Below, piece after piece: positions 23,763 to 31,900 of a DNA stretch of 32,687 nt. The first letter of the stretch is position 1. The number at the start of each line of letters is the position of its first letter. Source of the stretch: Frankia sp. RB7. GTDB lineage: Bacteria > Pseudomonadota > Alphaproteobacteria > Rhizobiales > Xanthobacteraceae. The stretch covers positions 1-32,687 of the forward strand of contig JAUEPE010000070.1 of NCBI GenBank assembly GCA_030403585.1, in the 5' to 3' direction. Under the pieces are notes generated by a model. It searched no databases. It worked only from the letters and a program-made list of their open reading frames with translations, and was not told where the DNA came from. The translations under genes and the position numbers were made by a program.

Positions 23763-23781
23763 ACGGTCACGGAATGACCGT
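23763..23781. promoter_or_regulatory. Perfect dyad just before the periplasmic hydrolase gene
   Basis: ACGGTCA (23763-23769) and TGACCGT (23775-23781) are 7-bp inverted arms around 5 nt, placed 12 bp before the ATG at 23751 on the minus strand. It could be an operator or an mRNA hairpin over the ribosome-site region. Confidence 0.35.
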
Positions 23782-23797
23782 TCGCATAAGCGCGTGG

Positions 23798-23820
23798 ATG
23801 GCCGGGTCAAGCCCGGCCAT
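23798..23820. repeat. Short palindromic repeat ATGGCCGGG...CCCGGCCAT
   Basis: A 9-bp perfect stem with a 5-nt loop, flanked by GTGG and GACG. This exact style of hairpin (GGCCGGGTCAAGCCCGGCC) is widespread between genes of Bradyrhizobium and other alphaproteobacteria, as far as I recall. It lies between the regulator and the hydrolase genes. Confidence 0.7.
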
Positions 23821-23835
23821 GACGAGAGTCCATAT

Positions 23836-23853
23836 TCACACGCAAACGTGTGA
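23836..23853 (-). terminator. Hairpin directly after the ArsR-type regulator gene
   Basis: TCACACG (23836-23842) pairs with CGTGTGA (23847-23853), loop CAAA. It abuts the stop codon at 23854-23856 (minus strand). No U-tract follows; with the neighbouring palindrome at 23798 it may halt transcription before the hydrolase gene. Confidence 0.45.
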
Positions 23854-24552
23854 TCAGTCCTTGCCGTTCCCGAACAGCACGGCAAACTGCTTCTCGCCGA
23901 TACGAGTGAAGTTCACCACGCGGCTGCCGGGCGTGGCATCGCGCGCGGCCCATTTCAGCTCGGCAAAGCGCTGCATCATGGCGGCGCCTAGCGTGCCGGC
24001 GAGATGGTGGCGCCGCTCGCTCCAGTCGAGGCAGGCCTTGCAGACCGGACGGCGCGGATGGCTGAGCATGTCCGGCGAGATCTGCAGATTCTTGACGAGA
24101 AAGCGCTCGCCTTCGGCGGTCAGCTCGATGTCCTGCTTCTTCTGTTTGACCAGGTTTCGCGTGCGCAGTGAATCAAGCATCTGCACGCCGAGATCGCCGG
24201 CGAGGTGGTCGTAGCAGATCCGCGCACGGCGCAGCGCCGGATCCTTCGGCCCGGTGCGCACGCGCATGTGTCCCGTGCGCGCGGCTAATCCTGCAAGTCC
24301 CTCGAGCACGCCGGCGACGTCGTCGTCGGTGAGGCGGTAGTAGCGGTGGCGGCCCTGCTTCTCCGGTTCGAGCAGTCCGCCGGCCTCGAGCTTGGCGAGA
24401 TGCGAGCTTGCGGTCTGTGGCGTGATGCCCGCCTCCTGCGCGAGCTCGCTTGCCGTGAGCGCGCGGCCGTTCATCAGTGCCGTGAGCATGTTGGCGCGGG
24501 CGGGGTCGCCGACCAGCGCGGCGATCATGGCGATGTCGGGTCCTGATTTCAT
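23854..24552 (-). CDS. ArsR-family winged-helix transcriptional regulator
   Basis: The product is 232 aa from the ATG at 24552; the upstream extension to 24777 crosses a repeat and is not protein-like. Residues 10-85 form the ArsR/SmtB winged helix (ALVGDPARANMLTALMNGRALTASELA, GITPQTASSHLAKLEAGGLL, GRHRYYRL). A longer C-terminal domain (about 100-232) includes RICYDHLAGDLGVQ and CKACLDWSERRHHLAG. The C-x-x-C pair CKAC is notable, but classical alpha-3N/alpha-5 metal-binding sets are not visible. It likely represses genes nearby: the divergent NIPSNAP gene and the isocitrate-lyase/PEP-mutase-family gene downstream of it are the best candidates. Confidence 0.88.
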   Translation of the reverse strand: MKSGPDIAMIAALVGDPARANMLTALMNGRALTASELAQEAGITPQTASSHLAKLEAGGLLEPEKQGRHRYYRLTDDDVAGVLEGLAGLAARTGHMRVRTGPKDPALRRARICYDHLAGDLGVQMLDSLRTRNLVKQKKQDIELTAEGERFLVKNLQISPDMLSHPRRPVCKACLDWSERRHHLAGTLGAAMMQRFAELKWAARDATPGSRVVNFTRIGEKQFAVLFGNGKD

Positions 24553-24605
24553 GCTTCGATGGTAGCCGAAGCATTGTGGTCGGGCAAGCGCGTAATCTCT
24601 CAACA

Positions 24606-24789
24606 CGTCGTCCTTGCGAGGAGCGCAGCGACGAAGCAATCCAGACTGTCTCCGCGGAGGGATTCCTGGATTGCTTCGCTGCGCTAGGAAGAAACGTCGA
24701 GCTAACCCATTGATTCCATTTGTGTCGCTAAACGTCGTTTCATTCAGCGCGCGTCGGCGCCTCAAGGCCGGTCCCAACTCGCAATGACG
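24606..24789. repeat. Palindromic repeat copy split by a 94-bp insertion
   Basis: The left part (24606-24685) matches the repeat at 10894-10981 (GCGCAGCG...GAAGCAATCCAG; CTGGATTGCTTCGCTGCGCT). The expected end of the right arm, CGCAATGACG, is displaced to 24780-24789. The 94 bp between (24686-24779) are unrelated, less GC-rich at first, and include AAACGTCG twice. The repeat's end touches a false upstream start of the NIPSNAP gene. Nothing else coding is seen in this 258-bp gap, which must hold the divergent promoters. Confidence 0.75.
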
Positions 24790-24810
24790 AAAGAAACAGG
24801 AGAGCCCAAC

Positions 24811-25119
24811 ATGTCCGTCACCGTCTTCATCCGCTACCAGCTCGATCCGTTCAAGCGCGCGCAGTTCGAGGAATACTCAAAACGCTGGCTCACCATCATC
24901 CCGAAATGCGGCGGCGATCTGATCGGCTATTTCATGCCGCATGAGGGCACCAATAACGTCGCGTTTGCGCTGATCACCTTCGAGAGTCTCGCCGCCTACG
25001 AGGCCTATCGCGCGCGGCTGCGGCAGGATTCAGATGGCATGGCGAATTTCCATTTCGCCGAGGACAACAAATTCATCCTCGCGGAAGAGCGTACCTTCCT
25101 GCGCAAGGTGGTAGTGTAA
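24811..25119 (+). CDS. NIPSNAP-family protein
   Basis: The product is 102 aa from the ATG at 24811 (CAGGAGAGCCCAAC ribosome site). An in-frame ATG at 24784 falls in the end of a palindromic repeat and is rejected. The chain reads VTVFIRYQLDPFKRAQFEEYSKRWLTIIPKCGGDLIGYFMPHEGTNNVAFALITFESLAAYEAYRARL in outline, a ferredoxin-like, dimeric alpha-beta-barrel fold of the NIPSNAP class. Biochemical function is not established for bacterial members. It is divergent from the ArsR-type gene and 69 bp upstream of the PEP-mutase-family gene, likely cotranscribed. Confidence 0.87.
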   Translation: MSVTVFIRYQLDPFKRAQFEEYSKRWLTIIPKCGGDLIGYFMPHEGTNNVAFALITFESLAAYEAYRARLRQDSDGMANFHFAEDNKFILAEERTFLRKVVV

Positions 25120-25188
25120 GCGCACGACGCGCACTAGCGTGTTTGCCGCAGCGTGCCTATGTTCGCGCGGCCAACAAGGGAGAGAAAC

Positions 25189-25998
25189 ATGCATGTGACA
25201 ACTGCTGACAAGCGCGCGACGTTCAGGAAGATGCACGACAGCGGCTGCTTCATCCTGCCCAATCCGGTCGATATCGGCAGCGCCAAGGCGTTGCAGCATC
25301 TCGGGTTCAAGGCGCTGGCGTCGTCGAGCGCGGGCTTTGCCTGGACCATCGGCAAGGCCGATAACCGTGTCACCGTCGAGGACGTCTGTCAGCATCTGGC
25401 AGCACTGAGCTCTTCCGTCGACATCCCCGTCAATGCGGATTTCGAGGGCGGTTTTGCGGTCGAGCCGGACAAGGTCGCCGACAATGTCGAGCGCTGTGTG
25501 CGCACCGGCGTCGCCGGCCTCTCGATCGAGGATTCCACTGGCGACAAGGACAAGCCGATCTATGAGCGCACGCTCGCGGTCGAACGCATCAAGGCCTCGC
25601 GCAAGGCGATCGGCGACAGCAATACGCTGCTGGTCGGCCGCTGCGAGGCATTCCTCTGGGGCGTCACCGATCTCAAGCTCGTCATTGACCGGCTCACAGC
25701 CTATGCGGATGCCGGCGCCGATTGTCTTTACGCGCCGGGCCTGAAGACGCGCGAGGACATCGCCGCGGTGGTGAAGGCTGTCGCACCAAAGCCGTTCAAC
25801 CTGCTGATCGGCGGCTCCGGCCTGTCGTTGCAGGAAGCCGAAGATCTCGGGGTGCGCCGGATCAGCGTCGGCGGCTCGCTCGCCCGCGCCGCCTGGGGCG
25901 GTTTCATGCGCGCCGCAAAGGAGATGGCGGAGAAGGGGACGTTCGGCGAGCTGGCCGGTGGCTATCCCGGTGGCGAGCTGAACAAGATATTCAGCTAG
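25189..25998 (+). CDS. Isocitrate lyase / phosphoenolpyruvate mutase family enzyme
   Basis: The product is 269 aa from the ATG at 25189 (AAGGGAGAGAAAC ribosome site). The TIM-barrel family signs are FILPNPVDIGSAKAL, VNADFEGGFA with the Mg-binding Asp84, LSIEDSTG (Glu113-Asp114) and VGRCEAF (Arg151-Cys152-Glu153). The length fits the 2-methylisocitrate-lyase/oxaloacetate-hydrolase-like subfamily, not true isocitrate lyase (KKCGH is absent). It probably cleaves or forms C-C bonds in a 2-oxo or hydroxy acid, using Mg. The exact substrate is open. It shares a likely operon with NIPSNAP; a terminator follows at 26013. Confidence 0.88.
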   Translation: MHVTTADKRATFRKMHDSGCFILPNPVDIGSAKALQHLGFKALASSSAGFAWTIGKADNRVTVEDVCQHLAALSSSVDIPVNADFEGGFAVEPDKVADNVERCVRTGVAGLSIEDSTGDKDKPIYERTLAVERIKASRKAIGDSNTLLVGRCEAFLWGVTDLKLVIDRLTAYADAGADCLYAPGLKTREDIAAVVKAVAPKPFNLLIGGSGLSLQEAEDLGVRRISVGGSLARAAWGGFMRAAKEMAEKGTFGELAGGYPGGELNKIFS

Positions 25999-26012
25999 AT
26001 CCAAACGAAAAG

Positions 26013-26036
26013 CGGCGGGACCTTTCGATCCCGCCG
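26013..26036. terminator. Bidirectional terminator between converging genes
   Basis: An 8-bp stem CGGCGGGA / TCCCGCCG with an 8-nt loop. On the minus strand it is followed by CTTTTCGTTT, giving a U-rich tail for the proline-rich membrane protein gene; on the plus strand the tail is TTGTTGC. It serves both the PEP-mutase-family gene and its convergent neighbour. Confidence 0.75.
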
Positions 26037-26059
26037 TTGTTGCATCGTGTTGTAAATTG

Positions 26060-26482
26060 TTACTTCGCGCCTCCAGACGGCGGAGCCGGATCCGGCTTTG
26101 CCGCAGGCATATCCGGAGCCGGCGCGGCCGGCTTGCTCGGCGCGGCGCCCGTGGTCACGCCGGGCTCGGTGTTGTTGCGCGGCGTCACGTCACGCATGCC
26201 GGGAGGTGCGGCCGGATTGGCCGGAGCCGTCTGCTGCGCTGTCTGCGTTGTCGGCGTAGTGCTCGCCTGGTTGCTCGTGCCGCTGTTGTTCAAGCCATAG
26301 AACACGGCGCCCAGCACGAGGGCGATAGCCACCGCGAACAGCGCGACCTTGCCGCTGGACGCGGGACCTTCGCCCAGCTCGGGATCGGCCTGAAGATTGG
26401 CATCCTGGCGCGCCGCGCGAAAGTACTCATCGTCGGCGAGGTTGGGGCGATACGGATCGTTGGGAAAACGCTCGTCAGCCAT
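26060..26482 (-). CDS. Pro/Ala-rich single-pass membrane protein, unknown function
   Basis: The product is 140 aa from the ATG at 26482 (AGGAGACCCACA ribosome site); the longer upstream frame is discarded. Residues 1-42 are hydrophilic and acidic (MADERFPNDPYRPNLADDEYFRAARQD in part). One membrane helix lies at about 46-63 (VALFAVAIALVLGAVFYG). The rest is an exported low-complexity tail of Thr, Gln, Pro, Ala and Gly. This is N-in, C-out topology. The tail could span periplasm or peptidoglycan. No family is recognised. A possible EcfG promoter lies just upstream. Confidence 0.75.
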   Translation of the reverse strand: MADERFPNDPYRPNLADDEYFRAARQDANLQADPELGEGPASSGKVALFAVAIALVLGAVFYGLNNSGTSNQASTTPTTQTAQQTAPANPAAPPGMRDVTPRNNTEPGVTTGAAPSKPAAPAPDMPAAKPDPAPPSGGAK

Positions 26483-26513
26483 TGTGGGGTCTCCTCGTTT
26501 ATTGAGCGTGGAC

Positions 26514-26539
26514 AACCCGTAGATGAGAGATTCTGTTCC
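26514..26539 (-). promoter_or_regulatory. Possible EcfG (general stress sigma) promoter
   Basis: On the minus strand GGAAC (26539-26535), 17 nt, then GGTT (26517-26514). The alphaproteobacterial EcfG consensus is GGAAC-N16/17-CGTT, so the -10 differs at its first base. The predicted start of transcription is about 25 nt upstream of the ATG at 26482, a sensible leader. Confidence 0.45.
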
Positions 26540-26647
26540 GCGTGCGTTATGCTTTCGTCGCATGTTGCCCCCGCATCGGGAATCGGGAACTTGTTCATCG
26601 GGGAACCCCGCGCGTAAGTTCCATGGCTGGGAGAAGGGAACAAAGCG

Positions 26648-27292
26648 ATGTGGAGCCTGCCGCCAAGCGATAGCGTGCTGCATTTCCTTTCGCTGGTGGC
26701 AGTCGCCGCGCAAGGCATGACGGCTGCGCTCGCTGCGGGGCGGCGCAGCATGGACTGGCTAGGAGTCTGCTTCCTCGGCTGCATCACCGCACTTGGCGGC
26801 GGCACGCTGCGCGATCTCCTTCTCGGACATTATCCGCTGTCCTGGGTGCAAAACCCGATCTATCTGGCGCTCGCCGGTGGCGCGGCCTTCCTCACCATTC
26901 TGTTCGCGCGCCTCGTGCACCGCTTGAAGCTCGCCTTCATCGTGCTCGATGCCATCGGCCTCGTCGTCTTCACCATGACCGGCTGCGACATCGCCTGGCA
27001 GATGGATGCGACGCTGCCGATCGTCATCGTCTCCGGCATGGTCACGGGCTGCGCTGGCGGCGTGTTCCGCGACGTACTCTGCAACGACGTGCCGCTGCTG
27101 TTTCGCTCCGAACTCTATGCCACCGTCTCGGTGGTGACGGGGCTGTTCTACGCCACCGCGTTCGGGCTCAACCTCAACGCCGAGCTCTGGACGATCCTGA
27201 CCTTCATCCTCGGCATCAGCCTCCGCCTGCTCGCTGTGCGCTACAAATGGGAGATGCCGAAATTCGTGTTCACGGGGGATGAGGAGAAGTAG
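26648..27292 (+). CDS. TRIC/UPF0126 family cation channel-like membrane protein
   Basis: The product is 214 aa, seven predicted helices arranged as a three-helix repeat plus one. Each repeat carries the Gly-rich kinked motif: GGGTLRDLLLG at 50-60 and GGVFRDVL at 137-144, in the TRIC family the pore-lining kink. Bacterial and archaeal TRIC homologues form trimeric K+ and Na+-permeable channels. The start at 26648 follows GGGAGAAGGG; an alternative start is not needed. It is divergent from the Pro-rich membrane protein, and a structured repeat lies just downstream. Confidence 0.92.
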   Translation: MWSLPPSDSVLHFLSLVAVAAQGMTAALAAGRRSMDWLGVCFLGCITALGGGTLRDLLLGHYPLSWVQNPIYLALAGGAAFLTILFARLVHRLKLAFIVLDAIGLVVFTMTGCDIAWQMDATLPIVIVSGMVTGCAGGVFRDVLCNDVPLLFRSELYATVSVVTGLFYATAFGLNLNAELWTILTFILGISLRLLAVRYKWEMPKFVFTGDEEK

Positions 27293-27304
27293 TGCTCTTT
27301 CTTA

Positions 27305-27449
27305 CCTCGCCCCGCTTGCGGGGAGGGGTCGGATTGCATCGAAGATGCAATCCGGGTGAGGGGGAGTCTCCACGAGTCCCACTGTCACTATTTTCGCCGA
27401 AGCGGCCCCTCACCCCAACCCTCTCCCCGTAAGAACGGGGCGAGGGAGC
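27305..27449. repeat. Large structured repeat with nested hairpins
   Basis: Outer arms CCTCGCCCCG (27305) and CGGGGCGAGGG (to about 27446) pair. Inside are GGATTGCATC / GATGCAATCC (27331-27353, perfect 10-bp stem, 3-nt loop) and GGGTGAGGGG against CCCCTCACCC. The whole can fold as a cruciform or branched RNA of ~140 nt. It fills the gap between the converging TRIC and cytochrome c genes, and probably belongs to a multi-copy family. Confidence 0.8.
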
Positions 27450-27475
27450 GGACCGTCCTCGTGGCGGTGCGGGAA

Positions 27476-28702
27476 TTACGGCTCTTGCCCACGCGCCTTC
27501 GCCACTTGCGCGGGCGTCACCAGCGGGCCGGCATTGCCCCAGGAATTGCGGATGTAGTTCGTCACCGCCGCGATCTCGTCGTCGGACAATTGCCTGGCAT
27601 AACCCGGCATTTCCCCGGTATTCGGCGCCCGCGGTGTCGTCACGGTGTGGGCGCCGTCGAGGATGATGCGCAGGGTGGAGGACGGGTTGATTGACTGCAG
27701 CAGCGCATTCCCCGGCAACGGTGGATAGATCCGCGGCGCGCCGGAGCCGTCGGCCTCATGGCAGGCGATACAGAGCTTCGCGTAGACCGCCTGGCCCGCT
27801 TTCATCTCGGCCTCATCAGGCGGCGTCACCTTCGGCTCGCGCCGTACCGGCGGCAGGTCTTTCAGATACGCTGCCATCGCGCGCACATCAGCATCGCTCA
27901 TCTTCGAGGTCGAATTGACGATCACCTCGGCCATCGGTCCGCCGGCATGGCTCCTGGCGTTGCGGCCGCTTTGCAGATACTCGGCGATGTCGTCGGCACT
28001 CCACGATTGCAGTCCGGCGCGGGTGGCGCCATCGAGCCGCGGCGCGTACCAGCCGCCGATCTGGCTGCCAGCCAGCGCCTGCGCGGTCTTGTCCGCGCCA
28101 AAATAGTTCTTCGGCGTGTGGCAGGCGCCGCAATGGCCGAGCCCGGTGACGAGATAGCCGCCCCTGTTCCACGCCGCGCTCTTGCTCTGGTCCGGCTCGA
28201 ACAGGCCGGGCGTGAAGAACAGCAAGTTCCAGGCCCTCATCAGGCCGCGATAACTGAGCGGCCAGCGCAGCTCCGGCGGCTTGTTGCGGCTGGCGACCGG
28301 CGCGAGCGTGCCGAGATAGGCGCGGATCGCCAGCGTGTCGTCCTTGGTCATCCGCGTGAAGTAGGGGTAGGGGAAGGCCGGGTAATACAGTGAGCCATCC
28401 GGCGCGGTGCCATAGCGCACGGCGCGGGTGAAATCGGCATCCTGCCAGGCGCCGATCCCGGTCTCGCGGTCCGGCGTCAGGTTCGGCGCATAGATCGCGC
28501 CGAACGGCATATCGATGCGCTTGCCGCCCGCAAACGGCTTGGCGGGATCGGCGGTGTGGCAGCCGGCGCAGTCGCCGGCCTCGACCAGTATCTTGCCGTA
28601 GGCGATCAGCTCGGGCGACGGTTCAGCGGCAAACGCCGCGCTCGTAACCGCACCGCACAAGACCAAACCTACCAGAGCCTGGCCAGCCAGAATCCTCCGC
28701 AT
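27476..28702 (-). CDS. Triheme cytochrome c (alcohol-dehydrogenase cytochrome subunit type)
   Basis: The product is 408 aa with a signal peptide (1-26, AFA-AE). Three CXXCH haem motifs are at C45-H49 (CAGCH), C191-H195 (CGACH) and C311-H315 (CIACH), each followed by the expected distal Met region, such as MPGYARQLSDDEI in domain three. Spacing of the domains matches AdhB-type or gluconate-2-dehydrogenase cytochrome subunits that pass electrons from periplasmic dehydrogenases to ubiquinol oxidase. No PQQ or flavin dehydrogenase gene is adjacent, so its partner is elsewhere or out of view. It is divergent from the indolepyruvate oxidoreductase gene. Confidence 0.92.
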   Translation of the reverse strand: MRRILAGQALVGLVLCGAVTSAAFAAEPSPELIAYGKILVEAGDCAGCHTADPAKPFAGGKRIDMPFGAIYAPNLTPDRETGIGAWQDADFTRAVRYGTAPDGSLYYPAFPYPYFTRMTKDDTLAIRAYLGTLAPVASRNKPPELRWPLSYRGLMRAWNLLFFTPGLFEPDQSKSAAWNRGGYLVTGLGHCGACHTPKNYFGADKTAQALAGSQIGGWYAPRLDGATRAGLQSWSADDIAEYLQSGRNARSHAGGPMAEVIVNSTSKMSDADVRAMAAYLKDLPPVRREPKVTPPDEAEMKAGQAVYAKLCIACHEADGSGAPRIYPPLPGNALLQSINPSSTLRIILDGAHTVTTPRAPNTGEMPGYARQLSDDEIAAVTNYIRNSWGNAGPLVTPAQVAKARGQEP

Positions 28703-28747
28703 CGTCGACCCTTCCGCTGCGACTCATCAGCCCCTTCGCATCATACG

Positions 28748-28771
28748 GGCGTCACGTCGTTTCGTGACGCC
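28748..28771. promoter_or_regulatory. Perfect hairpin in the divergent gap before the indolepyruvate oxidoreductase gene
   Basis: GGCGTCACG (28748-28756) and CGTGACGCC (28763-28771) form a 9-bp perfect dyad with loop TCGTTT. It sits 46 bp upstream of the cytochrome start (minus) and 211 bp upstream of the oxidoreductase start (plus). It could be an operator for either gene or a leader hairpin of the cytochrome mRNA. The remaining gap (28772-28970) shows nothing further beyond the GGAAGAGGACAAC ribosome site of the plus gene. Confidence 0.4.
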
Positions 28772-28981
28772 GGGCTATCGTGACACAAATTGAAAATCGC
28801 CCATGCCTTTCCGGCCACGAAATTGCGTTTTTTCCCGCCGCCGCGGAAGCGCCAGATTTGTGATGCGCCGCGTTAAATATCCGACATAGAGTGGCGGAGG
28901 TGGTCGGCGCGCCCTAGCTGAAAACAACGGGCAGGCAACGGCTTAAGCAGCCAAACGCTCAAAAGGGCGGAAGAGGACAAC

Positions 28982-31900
28982 ATGGGCATCAACCAGGGTC
29001 CGATCAGTCTCGATCAAAAATACACCCAGGACACCGGCCATATCTTCACGACGGGCATTCAGGCGCTGGTCCGCCTGCCCATGGCCCAGATTCGCCGTGA
29101 CCGTGCCGCAGGCCTGAACACCGCGGGCTTCATCTCCGGCTATCGCGGCTCGCCGCTTGGCGGCTACGACCAGCAACTCTTCGCCGCGCGCAAGCATCTC
29201 GAACAGTACAACATCAAGTTCCAGCCCGGCGTGAACGAGGATCTGGCTGCCACCGCCGTCTGGGGCTCGCAGCAGCTCAACCTCTCGCCCGGCGCCAAAT
29301 ATGACGGCGTCGTCGGCATCTGGTACGGCAAGGGCCCCGGCGTCGACCGCTGCGGCGACGTGTTTCGCCATGGCAATGCCGCCGGCTCCGCCAAGAACGG
29401 CGGCGTGCTGTGCCTGGCCGGCGACGACCATGGCGCAAAGTCCTCTACCGTCCCGCATCAGTCCGACCACGCTTTCATCTCGGCGCTGATGCCGTATCTC
29501 TATCCCTCGAGCGTCCACGAGATGATCGAGATGGGCCTGCTTGGCATCGCGATGTCGCGCTATTCCGGCTGCTGGGTCGGCATGAAGGTGATCACGGAGA
29601 CGGTGGAAACCACCGCCGAGATCGACCTCACCGACGAGATGAAGCCTTTCATCATCCCCCCGGATTTCGAGCTGCCGCCCGGCGGCCTCAATCTGCGCTG
29701 GCCCGATGATCGTTTCGAGCAGGACCGCCGCCTGCAGGACTACAAGGGCTTTGCCGCGATCGCCTTTGCCCGCGCCAACAAGGTCAACCGCATCACCATG
29801 GATTCGCCGAACGCCCGCTACGGCATCATGGCGTCCGGCAAGAGCTACGAGGATATCCGACAGGCGCTGCGCGAGCTCGGTATCACGCCCGAGGTCGCCG
29901 CCAAGATCGGACTTCGATTGTACAAGATCGGCATGCCCTGGCCGCTCGAGCCGGAAGGCGTCAGGCAATTCGCCGTGGGTCTCGAGGAAATATTCATTAT
30001 CGAAGAGCGCCGCGAGATCGTCGAGAACCAGGTCAAGCAGGAGCTGTTCAACTGGCGCGACGATGTCCGTCCCCGCATCATCGGCAAGATGGACGATCAC
30101 GACAAGCGCTTCCTCCCCTTTGCCGAGGAGCTCAGCGTCGCCTCACTGGCCAGTTCGCTGACCGAGCGCCTGCTTCGACTTGATCTCAATCCCGAGATTG
30201 CCAGCATGCTGCGCGCCAAGGCCGATTGGTTCAACGGCCGTCAGGCCACCCAGATGCAGGCGACCGCGCCCGTCTCCCGAACTCCCTACTTCTGCTCCGG
30301 CTGCCCGCACAATACCTCGACAAAGGTGCCCGAAGGCAGTCGCGCTTTCGCTGGTATCGGCTGCCACTTCATGGCGCTGTGGATGGATCGTTCCACCGAG
30401 ACCTTCACCCATATGGGCGGAGAAGGTGTGCCGTGGGTCGGCGTTGCCCCCTTTACCAAGGAAGAGCACGTGTTCGCCAATCTCGGCGACGGCACGTATT
30501 TCCACTCCGGCAGTCTTGCGATCCGCCAGGCGATCGCCTCGGGTGCCAACATCACCTACAAGATCCTCTACAACGACGCGACCGCGATGACCGGCGGCCA
30601 GCATGTCGACGGCGAATTGTCGCCACAGCAGATCACCTTTCAGCTCCACAGCGAAGGCATCCGCGAGATATACCTCGTTTCAGAGAATCCCGACGCCTAT
30701 CCGGCCAACGAGATCGCGCCTGGCGTCAAAACTGCCCATCGAGATGAACTCGACACGGTTCAGAAAACGCTGCGCCAGGTGAAGGGCGCATCCGCGATCG
30801 TCTTCGTGCAGACCTGCGCGGCTGAAAAACGCCGCCGCCGCAAGCGCGGCACGCTAGAGGATCCGGCACGTCGTGTGCTCATCAATCCCGCCGTGTGCGA
30901 AGGCTGCGGTGATTGCTCGGTGCAATCGAACTGCATCTCTGTCGAGCCGCTGGAAACGGCGATGGGGCGCAAACGCGCCATCAACCAGTCGACCTGCAAC
31001 AAGGACTATTCCTGCGTCAAAGGCTTTTGCCCGTCCTTTGTCACCGTCGATGGCGGCAAAATGCGCAAGCGCGCTCCCGCCGGCGTTGGCGATATCGGCG
31101 ATCTGCCGGAGCCCGCCTCGCAGCCGACACTTGAAAAACCCTACAATATCGCGGTCGGCGGCGTTGGCGGCACCGGCGTGCTCACCATCGGCGCGCTGCT
31201 CGGCATGGCCGCTCATATCGAGGGCAAGGCCTCGATGATCCTCGACATGTCCGGCCTCGCGCAAAAAGGCGGAGCGGTGCTGAGCCACGTCCGCCTGTCC
31301 GATCATCCGGCCGAGGTGACCTGCTCGCGCATCGTCACCGGCACCGCCGACGTCGTGCTCGCCGCCGACGAGGTGGTCGCGGTCGCCAAGGACACGATCT
31401 CGCTCTGCGACACCACCCGCACCCGCGGCATCATCAACAGCCACGTGATCCCGACCGCCGATTTCGTCCTCAATCGCGACTTCAACTTCCAGACCCGCAA
31501 GCTGAACGGACTTTTGGAAACGGCGCTGCACAAGGACTCGGTGTTCTTCGATTTCACCAAGCCGGCCGAGCAACTGCTCGGTGACTCCATCGCCACCAAC
31601 ATGATGATGATGGGCTATGCCTATCAGAAGGGCCTGCTGCCGCTGTCGGCAGAAGCGATCGAGCAGGCGATCGAGGTCAACGGCGTCTCGATCAAGATGA
31701 ACAAGGAAGCCTTCCGCCTCGGGCGTCTCGCGGTCGCAGACCCCGCACGTCTCGCCGACATGCTGAAGGGGACGGACGAGGTCGCAGCACCCAAGACGCT
31801 GGACGCGATGACGCTCGACGAGGTCATCGAGCATCGTGCCAAGCATCTCACCGCCTATCAGGACGGCCGCCTGGCAAAGCGCTATCGCAAGCTGGTGGAC

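Noticed and set aside
28943..31846. Long minus-strand frames opposite the indolepyruvate oxidoreductase gene (28943-30100 and 30854-31846)
   Set aside because: Shadows of a well-recognised 1163-aa protein; no features of their own.
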